A DNA stretch of 64,000 bases from Micromonospora marina (lineage in GTDB: Bacteria; Actinomycetota; Actinomycetes; Mycobacteriales; Micromonosporaceae): positions 62,001-126,000 of the forward strand of contig NZ_FMCV01000018.1 in the NCBI RefSeq assembly GCF_900091565.1. Reading direction: 5' to 3'. The notes under the pieces were generated by a model, which worked only from the letters and a program-made list of their open reading frames with translations, had not been told where the DNA came from and ran no database searches. Made by a program: the position numbers and the translations under genes. Within the stretch, counting starts at the first letter, position 1. Every line of letters starts with the position of its first letter. Of the stretch, positions 15,797 to 22,984 are shown in pieces.

Positions 15797-17704
15797 ATGC
15801 AGTTCAGTGTTCTAGGCCCGTTGACAGTTCATGTGGACGACCGCCCGGTCACGCTCACCGGCACCAAACCCCGCCTCCTGCTCGCCGTGCTGCTGCTGAG
15901 CCCGGGGCGTACGGTCGCCACGTCCCGGCTGGTCGACGGGCTCTGGCCGGAGTCGCCGCCCACGTCGGCGGTCCGTAACCTGCGCACGTACGTGCACCGG
16001 CTGCGGCAGACGCTGGACCGCGGCGGCGACTCGGCCGGCCGGCTGGTCCACGACGGCACCGGCTACCACCTGCGGGTCGACGAGGACGAACTGGACCTGC
16101 TGCGGTTCCGGCGGCTCGCCGACGAGGCCCGCCGGGCCGCGCGCGGGGACCGGCCGGAGGCCGCCGCCGACCTGTTCGACCGCGCGGTCGAGCTGTGGGG
16201 CGGGTACCCGCTGGAGGATCTGACGGATCTGGGCACCGACCTGGGCGCGACCGTCACGGCGCTGCGCGAGCAGCACCGGGAGATGACGACCGAGCTGATC
16301 GACCTGCGCCTTCGGCTGGGCCAGCCGGCCCGGGTCATCCCGTCGCTGCGCCGGATGGTGGCCGAGGAGCCGCTGGACGAGCGCCGGCAGGCGCAACTGG
16401 TGACCGCGCTGACGCTGGAGGGGCGGGTGGCCGAGGCGCTGGCCGCGTACCAGCAGGCCCGGCGCGGCATCGTCGACGAGCTGGGCGTGGACCCCGGGCC
16501 CACCCTCCAGGGCGCCCTGCAGACCGCACTGGACGCGGACTCCGCCGAGATCCGTCAACCGTCCGGCTGGCCGGCCGTCGTCGGCGCCGGGCCGCCCGGC
16601 TCCCCGCCGAGCCCGCAGGCCCTGCCGATGAAGCCGCCGTCCCTGGTCGGCCGGGACACCACGGCCGGGCAGCTGCGCGCCATCGCCGAGGGGATCGCCG
16701 ACCCGGCCGACGCCGACGAGCACGCCGGGGTCGTGCTCGTCTCCGGCGCGCCGGGCGTCGGCAAGTCCTCGTTCTCGGTGACCAGCGGATACGACCTGGC
16801 CGACCTCTTTCCCGACGGTCAGCTCTTCGTCAGCTTCGACAGCGGCGACGAGCCGCCGCGCGGCAGCGGGGAGCTGATCCGGGAGCTGCTGGTCGAGCTG
16901 GGTGTGCCGCTGACCGACGTGTCCGAGGACATCCGGGAGCGCTCGGCCGTGCTGCGGTGCGCGCTCGCCGGCCGCCGGCTGCTGCTCATCATCGACGACG
17001 TCGACTGCGCGCAGCAGGTGCGCCCGCTGCTGCCCGGGGCGGGACGCAGCCTGGTGCTGATCAACAGCCGGCAGCGCCTGCTGGACCTGGACGTCGGCTG
17101 GCGGTTGACGCTCGGCGCGCTCGACCGGGCCGACGCGGTGGAGTTGCTGGCCACGATCGCGGGCGAGCGCCGGGTACGGGAGCAGCCGGAGGTGTTCGGC
17201 CGGATCGCGGCGGCCTGCGACCAGTTGCCGCTGGCACTGCGGATCGTCGGCAGCCGGATCGTCACCCAGCCCGACGTCGCCCTTCCCGGCTTCGCGGCGC
17301 ATCTGGAGGACGAGGAGAACCGGCTGTCGGAGCTGTCCGTCGGGGACATCTCGGTGCGCGACAGCCTCTCGGTCAGCTACCGGGCGCTGGACGTCGACGC
17401 CCGCCGGGCGCTGCACGCGCTGGCCCGCGCCGGCTCGTCCATCACCTCGTCCAGCGCGGTGGAGATCCTGCGCCTGCCCCGGCAGGAGGCCAACCGGATG
17501 GTGGAGCACCTGATCCAGCACAACCTGCTGGTGCCGGTCGACTCCGGCGATCCGGGCGAGCGTTTCCACCTGCCGGAACTGCTGCGTCTGTTCGCCCGCG
17601 AGTGCGTGGACGCGCACGGCCGGCCACTGTCGGCGGCCGGAACCGCCGATCGTGGTGTGCGGGCCGGCCGGCCCGCACACCACGATCCGGGTGTCGCTAC
17701 TTGA
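15797..17704 (+). CDS. SARP-family transcriptional activator with NB-ARC ATPase domain (AfsR-like)
   Basis: 635 residues. Residues 1 to about 100 form an OmpR-type winged helix (QFSVLGPLTVHVDDRPV, then the recognition region near AVRNLRTYVHRLR). The bacterial transcriptional activation domain follows to about 250. An AAA/NB-ARC module begins near 275 with P-loop SGAPGVGKSS, LLIIDDVD as Walker B, and CDQLPLALRIVG as the GLPL-like motif. There is no TPR tail, so it is shorter than AfsR. It is the obvious pathway activator for this cluster. The upstream gap holds an ATTCCC/GGGAAT inverted repeat at 15722-15744. The C-terminal codons run through a perfect palindrome, and the stop overlaps the convergent neighbour by eight bases. 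Confidence 0.92.
   Translation: MQFSVLGPLTVHVDDRPVTLTGTKPRLLLAVLLLSPGRTVATSRLVDGLWPESPPTSAVRNLRTYVHRLRQTLDRGGDSAGRLVHDGTGYHLRVDEDELDLLRFRRLADEARRAARGDRPEAAADLFDRAVELWGGYPLEDLTDLGTDLGATVTALREQHREMTTELIDLRLRLGQPARVIPSLRRMVAEEPLDERRQAQLVTALTLEGRVAEALAAYQQARRGIVDELGVDPGPTLQGALQTALDADSAEIRQPSGWPAVVGAGPPGSPPSPQALPMKPPSLVGRDTTAGQLRAIAEGIADPADADEHAGVVLVSGAPGVGKSSFSVTSGYDLADLFPDGQLFVSFDSGDEPPRGSGELIRELLVELGVPLTDVSEDIRERSAVLRCALAGRRLLLIIDDVDCAQQVRPLLPGAGRSLVLINSRQRLLDLDVGWRLTLGALDRADAVELLATIAGERRVREQPEVFGRIAAACDQLPLALRIVGSRIVTQPDVALPGFAAHLEDEENRLSELSVGDISVRDSLSVSYRALDVDARRALHALARAGSSITSSSAVEILRLPRQEANRMVEHLIQHNLLVPVDSGDPGERFHLPELLRLFARECVDAHGRPLSAAGTADRGVRAGRPAHHDPGVAT
17648..17687. terminator. Perfect 40-bp palindrome, bidirectional terminator
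   Basis: The left arm GATCGTGGTGTGCGGGCCGG is followed immediately by its exact reverse complement, giving a 20-bp stem without spacer. It lies inside the last codons of the SARP gene and a few bases beyond the stop of the convergent membrane-protein gene, so it can terminate transcription in both directions. Confidence 0.8.
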
Positions 17705-18731
17705 GGAAGCGGTCCAGCGCGGCCTCGATGGTGCCGCTGTCCGGGGACGCGTAGGACTTCATCGTCACCTTGTTGTAGGAGATGAAGCTCGGGCACCGGG
17801 CGGCGGGCGCGGTCACCGTGCCGCCGTCGCCGACCTTCTCGCCGGTCTGGGCGGCGTGGAACGTCAGGGTGTAGCGCGAGGAGATGTAGTCGACCGTGAC
17901 GACCTTGTCCTCGCTGTTCTTGTACTGGCACTTCTTCGGCGCGCCCTCGCTGCCCTCGACCATCTTGAGGCAGCCGATGACCGACACCGTGGCGAAGTCG
18001 GCCGACCTCGCGTAGTACGGCTTGGCCGAGCTGATCGTCTTCTGCGACCAGGACGACGGCCGGTCCGGGGAGTTGGAGAAGACGTACGCCTTCGAGCCCG
18101 CGGGCGCGGTGTACGGCGCGGCGTTGAGGATCGCGCCCCCGTCGCAGACCGCCGACATCTCGCTGGCGTAACGCGCCGTCAGCGAGTTGTTGTTGGACGG
18201 CCCGTCCGGACCGCCCGACTCCGGACCGCTCGTGCTGGGGGTCGCGGACGGGCTGCCGTCCGGCCCGGGGGTGGCGCTGCCCGAGGCCGCCGGCGTCGGG
18301 TCCTCCTCGTCGCCGTTGAAGGCGACGTAGGCGAGCCCGCCGCCGCAGCACAGCAGCGTCAGCGTGACCGCACCGGCGGCGAGACCGACGATGAGCCCCT
18401 TGCTCTTGCCGCCGCTCGGAGGCGGGGTGGGCGCGTACGGCGCCGGCCCGGGGTAGCCCGGCTGGCCGGGAAACGGCGCCGCGGGCTGCGCACCGTACGG
18501 GGCACCCGACGCCGGCTGCGAACCGTAGGGCACGCCGGAGCCCGGCTGGGCACCGTACGGAGCACCCGACGCCGGCTGGGCACCATACGGGGCGCCCGAC
18601 GCCGGCTGCGAACCGTAGGGCATGCCGGAGCCCGGCTGGGCACCGTACGGGGCGTTCGGGTCGGGCTGGTTGCCCCACGCTCCGGCATTCGGGTCCGGAT
18701 AGCCTCCGTAGGGAGGGTGATTGTCACTCAT
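17697..18731 (-). CDS. Proline-rich repeat protein with single membrane anchor and extracellular domain
   Basis: 344 residues. The cytoplasmic N-terminus is built of PYGxQPxSG decapeptide repeats followed by a Pro-rich linker. One membrane segment (LIVGLAAGAVTLTLLCCGGGLAYVAF) comes next, then a Ser/Pro/Gly linker, then a soluble domain of about 170 residues with four cysteines. I do not recognise the soluble domain. The layout of a Pro/Gly/Tyr-rich tail, one TM and an outer domain is common in actinobacterial DUF-type surface proteins. The ATG before SDNHPPYGG is chosen because the longer frame upstream has no plausible signal. It is probably unrelated to the biosynthetic cluster that ends beside it. 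Confidence 0.8.
   Translation of the reverse strand: MSDNHPPYGGYPDPNAGAWGNQPDPNAPYGAQPGSGMPYGSQPASGAPYGAQPASGAPYGAQPGSGVPYGSQPASGAPYGAQPAAPFPGQPGYPGPAPYAPTPPPSGGKSKGLIVGLAAGAVTLTLLCCGGGLAYVAFNGDEEDPTPAASGSATPGPDGSPSATPSTSGPESGGPDGPSNNNSLTARYASEMSAVCDGGAILNAAPYTAPAGSKAYVFSNSPDRPSSWSQKTISSAKPYYARSADFATVSVIGCLKMVEGSEGAPKKCQYKNSEDKVVTVDYISSRYTLTFHAAQTGEKVGDGGTVTAPAARCPSFISYNKVTMKSYASPDSGTIEAALDRFLK
18484..18663. repeat. Six 30-bp tandem repeats encoding PYGxQPxSG
   Basis: Six head-to-tail 30-bp units, each beginning GGCTG on the plus strand, encode ten-residue repeats that alternate PYGAQP and PYGSQP versions. The units are near-identical at DNA level, so copy number may vary by slippage. Confidence 0.85.
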
Positions 18732-19130
18732 CTGAGGTTCTTCCACCTGTCGTCCGTGGTTCCGGCGATCAACCAACCCGCAGCGTAGTGACGCCTGCAA
18801 ATTCACGATCGCCGACGTTCGATGCGTCGTTCACCTGCCGTGCCGGGGCCACTGCGGTACGTGCGCGCCCGGATCAGACACCCCGCCTCCCTTTGGGCGT
18901 GACGGCCCGGGGGCCGTTGGGACGCAACGAATCAGCCGCCCGACGACCGCCCCTTACCTGACATCGGCGACGTCAAGAAGTGTGACGCACACGACACCTC
19001 CGGCCGTCCGGGCGCACGGCTGCGGACCACATCATGGACTGCTTTTTAATGATGGTTGTCGATATTGACGCATGCCTCGGGCACGGACAGAATCCCAGCA
19101 CCACCACCAGGACCCCTCCGGGAGGGCCCC
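18732..19130. other. Divergent intergenic region
   Basis: No coding frame is convincing here. The part nearest the esterase gene (about 19040-19075) is clearly AT-richer than its surroundings and contains TTGTCGATATTGAC, so it probably holds that gene's promoter. Nothing else is recognised. Confidence 0.4.
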
Positions 19131-20021
19131 ATGAACCGTCCCCGCCTGCCGCTCCTGCGGACCGCCGGCCGGATGACCGCGCTCGTCGCGGCCGCCGCCG
19201 GCATGCTGCTCGCCGTCGCCGCACCCGCCGTCGCCGCCGCGCCCGCCGGGCGCTACGTCGCGCTCGGCGACTCCTACACCTCCGCCCCGCTCGTGCCCAC
19301 CCAGGTCGACCTGAACTGCCTGCGCTCCAACCGCAACTACCCGTCCCTGGTCGCCGCGTCCGCCGGTTCCTCGTCGTTCGCCGACGTGAGCTGCTCCGGA
19401 GCCACCACCGAGGACATCCTGTACGGCGGCGACGGTGTGCTGGGCATCGCGCTGCCGCCGCAGGTCAACGCCGTCACGTCGACCACCGCGCTGGTGACCG
19501 TCCAGATCGGTGGCAACGACATCGGCTTCTCCGGCATCATCAGCGACTGCGCCGAGGCGAGCGTCAGCAGCCCGCTCGGCTCGCCCTGCAAGAACCGGTT
19601 CACCGCGGGCGGCACCGACCAGTTGCGGGCCCGGATCACCGCGACCGCGCCGAAGGTGGCAGCCGTGCTGCGGGCGGTCCGCCAGGCCGCGCCGAACGCG
19701 CGCGTGGTGGTGCTCGGATACCCGGCGATCCTGCCCGACAGCGGGTACGGCTGCTGGCCGGTGGTGCCGATCGCCTACCAGGACGTGCCGTACCTGCGTG
19801 GCGTCCAGAAGGCCCTCAACACGATGCTGGCCGACACCGCGGCGGCCGGCGGCGCCAGCTACGCCGACGTCTACACCCCGTCGATCGGGCGGGACGCGTG
19901 CAGGAGCAGCGGCACCCGCTGGGTGGAGGGACTGGTGCCGCAGAACGCCGCCGCGCCGTTCCACCCCAACGCCCGTGGGGAGCAGGGCATGGCCACCGCC
20001 CTGCTGGCGCACCTGAACTGA
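19131..20021 (+). CDS. Secreted SGNH/GDSL-family esterase or lipase
   Basis: 296 residues. A Sec signal peptide (RPRLPLLRTAGRM, then a hydrophobic Ala-rich core to AVAAAPAG) precedes the catalytic domain. Block I is ALGDSYTSAP with the nucleophilic Ser, block III is IGGNDIGFS, and block V is FHPNARG with the catalytic His. Six cysteines in the mature part fit the disulfide-bonded secreted esterases of Streptomyces. GGAGGG lies just before the chosen ATG. Ester hydrolysis outside the cell is likely; the natural substrate is unknown. Confidence 0.92.
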   Translation: MNRPRLPLLRTAGRMTALVAAAAGMLLAVAAPAVAAAPAGRYVALGDSYTSAPLVPTQVDLNCLRSNRNYPSLVAASAGSSSFADVSCSGATTEDILYGGDGVLGIALPPQVNAVTSTTALVTVQIGGNDIGFSGIISDCAEASVSSPLGSPCKNRFTAGGTDQLRARITATAPKVAAVLRAVRQAAPNARVVVLGYPAILPDSGYGCWPVVPIAYQDVPYLRGVQKALNTMLADTAAAGGASYADVYTPSIGRDACRSSGTRWVEGLVPQNAAAPFHPNARGEQGMATALLAHLN

Positions 20022-20028
20022 GCCGGAC

Positions 20029-20068
20029 GCCGGGAGCCGGCCCCGCCGAGGCGGGGCCGGCTCCCGGC
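20029..20068. terminator. Hairpin terminator between convergent genes
   Basis: A 19-bp perfect stem (left arm GCCGGGAGCCGGCCCCGCC) with a two-base gap at the tip lies between the esterase stop and the stop of the convergent golvesin-domain gene, and can serve both. Confidence 0.8.
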
Positions 20069-20078
20069 GGTGGCAGGC

Positions 20079-21151
20079 TCAGGCCCGGGTGATGCGGACC
20101 GCGTCGGCGACCACGTAGCCGGCGCCGGCGCTCCAGCGGCTCACCCCGACCTTGTCCCCGGTACCGCCGGCGAGTGTGAACACGCCGAGGGAGACCCAGC
20201 GTCCGCCGCCGGTGCGCTGGTCGACCGCCACCGGCCGGTTACCCGTCGTGGTGGCCACCAGGTACGGCGTACGGTCGTTGTAGCCGGGGTCGGCGGGGTA
20301 CCACACCGAGACCTCGTAGGCACCGGTCGCGGGCAGTGTCGCCCGGAACCAGGCCACGTCACTGACCGCCACCGGCGCGGCGAAGCGGTAGTCGGCGCCG
20401 TGGCGCTGCCCGGAGTACGCGGAGGTGCCCCAGGCCGCACCGGCGGTGAACCCGCCCGCTGTGGCGTTGTCGACTGTGACGCTCCACGACGCGGGTGGCG
20501 CGCCGGCCCGCACGTCCAGGAAGTTTCGGTCGATCTTCATGGTCACGCCGCCCCACGTCTCGGTGACGTCCCCGGCGTACTGGTGCAGGCGCTGCTGGTC
20601 GGCGTAGCGGTCGTCGGCGCAGTATGTGCCCCCGTCGGTGTCCGCGACGCCGTTCCACCAGGCGATCCAGATCTGGTCCAGGCGCAGGTACCGGGTGTCG
20701 TGGTAGGCGCCGCAGACGTCGGTGATGCCGGACGAGCCGCTGGAGTACATGCCGGCGAGGTAGCCGCGCGTGTGCAGGCGCTCGACCCAGCCGGAGAGGA
20801 AGGAGAGCACCGCGGCCCGGCAGGAGGCGGTCGACGGGTACTGCTCGATGTCGTTGTAGAGCGTGCTGCCGGCGCCGATGCCGAGCGCCTGCGCCGCCGC
20901 GACCGCGCTGTCCGCCGCGGCCCTCCCCTGTCCGCGGGCGGTGGCCGGATCGGCGGACATCTTCGGCGTACGGGTGCCGCACGGTGGTACGGCGACGCGG
21001 CCAGCCAGGCGTCCATCGCGGCCTGGGACGGCGCGGTGCAGGTGTCGAAGCCCTTGCCGGTGAAGGTGCCGGGCTGGGGTCCGATCGCGGCTGCGGCGGC
21101 CGGCGGCTCGGCGGCGGCGAGAAGCGTCAGGGCCGTGGTGATCGCTCTCAT
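20079..21151 (-). pseudogene. Broken DUF1906 glycoside-hydrolase-like protein with golvesin C-terminal domain
   Basis: The gene starts well: ATG with AGGAGG, signal peptide (RAITTALTLLAAAEPPAAAAA), then the DUF1906 start FTGKGFDTCTAPSQAAMDAWL. After about residue 60 (SPYHRAAPV) the frame is lost. The family resumes in another frame at about 20960 with SADPATARGQG and runs intact through LYNDIEQY and the golvesin-like domain (VDNATAGGFTAG to VADAVRITRA). The conserved segment normally lying between these parts, about 40 residues, is absent, so an internal deletion with frameshift near 20960-20990 is the likely lesion. A short downstream product from an internal ATG is possible but would lack the signal peptide and part of the catalytic fold. 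Confidence 0.8.
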
Positions 21152-21361
21152 CGGCGCCCCTCCTGTGAAGGATTCCTCGCTCGACGGCGAGACTTGGGCA
21201 GGATTTCTACCACGCATCGACGGATGGCGACAGATGATGGTGGCGAAAGTTTTCACACTGGGAACGGTCATTGAAGAGTATCGACAAGAGGGCCGGCATC
21301 GGTATAGCGTGCCCGCACTCACCTCCGTCGATTGGTGAGGCGCCGACACCCGAGGAGCGCC

Positions 21362-21514
21362 ATGCCCACGTCACGATCCCCCCGTATGCGACGCCGAGGT
21401 CTGCTCGGCGTACCCGCCCTGGTGGCCGCCGCCCTCGCCGTGGCCGTCCGTCCCGGTACGGCGCACGCTGCGCCGAAGGCCGAATGCCTCGCCGACCTTC
21501 TCGGAGAGCAGTGA
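21362..21514 (+). CDS. 50-residue signal-peptide ORF upstream of amidase
   Basis: ATG with GAGGAG six bases upstream. The peptide has RMRRRGLLG, a hydrophobic core (VPALVAAALAVAV), and a cleavage-like AHAAP, followed by only 13 residues before TGA. That is a complete export signal, possibly Tat-type because of the arginines, with no domain attached. The TGA overlaps the ATG of the amidase frame by one base (TGATG). Either the two are translationally coupled separate products, or a frameshift has cut the signal off the amidase. Confidence 0.6.
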   Translation: MPTSRSPRMRRRGLLGVPALVAAALAVAVRPGTAHAAPKAECLADLLGEQ

Positions 21515-22479
21515 TGGCCACCATCCCCTGGCTGGTGGACGTGCTGCGCGCCGCCGGTGTGCAGGTCGTGGTCGAGGGCGACTGGCTCAACCGGATGCGC
21601 CCCGGCTCGTTCGACCCGATCGGTGTGCTCTGGCACCACACCGCGGCCACCTCCAGCGCCTCCAACCCGCACCCGGCGCTGAACATCTGCGTCAACGGCC
21701 GCTCCGACCTGCCCGGCCCGCTCTGCCAGGCCCTCGTGGACTACCACGGCGTGTTCCACGTGATCTCCGCCGGGCGGTGCAACCACGCCGGCACCAGCGG
21801 CGGCAGCGGCCCCATCCCCGCCGGGGACGGGAACACCCTGATGATCGGGTGGGAGATCGACTACAACGGCGTCAACCAGCAGATGACCACCGCCCAGTAC
21901 AACGCCAGCATCGCGGCCACCGCCGCCGTGCTCAAGCGGCTCGGCCGGGACTCCAGCTACGCCCGCGGGCACCGGGAGACCAGCACCACCGGCAAGATCG
22001 ACCCGTCCTTCATCGACCTGAACACGATGCGCGCCGACGTGGCCGCCAAGATGGCCGGCGGCGGCACCGGCTGGACGTCGATCGTGGACAACGCCACGGC
22101 GGGCCGGTTCACCGCCAGCGCCAACTGGGGCACCTCGACGTACTCCGGGCAGCGCTACGGCGCCGACTACCGCTACGCGGACCCGGTCGCCGCGAGCGAC
22201 GCGGCCTGGTACAAGTTCAACGTCCCCCGCACCGGCAGCTACCGGGTCGAGGCGTGGTGGCCGGCGAACGCGGGCTACAACGCGGCCACGCCGTACATCG
22301 TCGCCACGACCACCGGCAACCGGACGGTCGCGGTCGACCAGCGCGCGACCGGCGGGCAGTGGCGCTCACTCGGCACGTTCACGCTGCCGGCCGGGGACGC
22401 CAACCGCGTCGCGGTCAGCCGGTGGAGTTCCGCCGCCGGACTGGTCATCGCCGACGCGGTCCGGCTGACCGAGGTCTGA
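21514..22479 (+). CDS. N-acetylmuramoyl-L-alanine amidase (amidase_2 fold) with golvesin-like C-terminal domain
   Basis: 321 residues. The amidase part has the zinc-binding and catalytic residues in VLWHHTAATSS, CNHAGTSG and YARGHRETSTTGKIDPS, the typical HH...H...K arrangement of T7-lysozyme-like amidases. From about residue 190 a golvesin-like beta domain follows (VDNATAGRFTASANWG to ADAVRLTEV), close to the same domain in the divergent neighbour. Peptidoglycan cleavage outside the membrane is expected, yet this frame has no signal peptide of its own; the signal lies in the overlapping upstream frame. ATG start within TGATG. Confidence 0.8.
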   Translation: MATIPWLVDVLRAAGVQVVVEGDWLNRMRPGSFDPIGVLWHHTAATSSASNPHPALNICVNGRSDLPGPLCQALVDYHGVFHVISAGRCNHAGTSGGSGPIPAGDGNTLMIGWEIDYNGVNQQMTTAQYNASIAATAAVLKRLGRDSSYARGHRETSTTGKIDPSFIDLNTMRADVAAKMAGGGTGWTSIVDNATAGRFTASANWGTSTYSGQRYGADYRYADPVAASDAAWYKFNVPRTGSYRVEAWWPANAGYNAATPYIVATTTGNRTVAVDQRATGGQWRSLGTFTLPAGDANRVAVSRWSSAAGLVIADAVRLTEV

Positions 22480-22578
22480 CAGCGGAGGTACCGATGCGGC
22501 CGGGCGGCGCCCCGGCCCGGCCGCATCCGCCGGTCGAGCGCCGGGACCGGAAGGCGGCCCGCATCCCCTCGGGCCGAG

Positions 22579-22735
22579 TCAGGGACCGAACGTGAAGACG
22601 TACGCGCGGAGGCCGGGCCGCTCGGCGCGCAGGGTGAGCCGGTGCTCCCCGGCGGCGCGCCCTCGACCAACCGGCGTATGGCCGCCCGGTCCACGACGGC
22701 CGGGTCCTCCGGGCCGACGTCGGCGCCGCGCGCGT
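22579..22735 (-). pseudogene. C-terminal fragment resembling DipZ/thioredoxin-family protein
   Basis: On the minus strand the stretch RGADVGPEDPAVVDRAAIRRLVEG is followed, after a one-base frameshift, by GEHRLTLRAERPGLRAYVFTFGP and a stop. The final pattern (pGxxAYxFTFG) resembles the C-terminal domain of actinobacterial DipZ-like redoxins. Everything upstream of about 22735 is missing, so it is a remnant. Confidence 0.5.
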
Positions 22736-22984
22736 CACCCTGCTACGCCGAGCGGGCCGTGCCGGAACTGGCCCGGCGCATCACCTACCTGGTGCGCAGC
22801 GGCAACGGGGTGCTGCTGCCCGGCTACGGCCCCGCCGCCGATCAAGGGCCACCTGCCGTCCGAGGACGACCCGGCGTACGCCGGTACGGTGCGGTACCTG
22901 GCCGACCGGCTCCGCGCCGGGCCGGGACGCGGCCGGGAGCGTCACGCCTCCCGCGGCGGCTCGCCGAGGCCGGGGATCCGTGGA
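22736..22984. other. Degenerate stretch, no intact gene
   Basis: The plus strand shows protein-like but broken segments, for example ERAVPELARRITYLVRSGNG in one frame and GHLPSEDDPAYAGTVRYLAD in the next. Neither has a plausible start, and I do not recognise the family. It looks like decayed coding sequence. Confidence 0.4.

Noticed and set aside
18484..18663. CRISPR-like array of 30-bp repeats
   Set aside because: The units are contiguous without spacers, in frame, and encode a regular decapeptide, so they are a coding tandem repeat.
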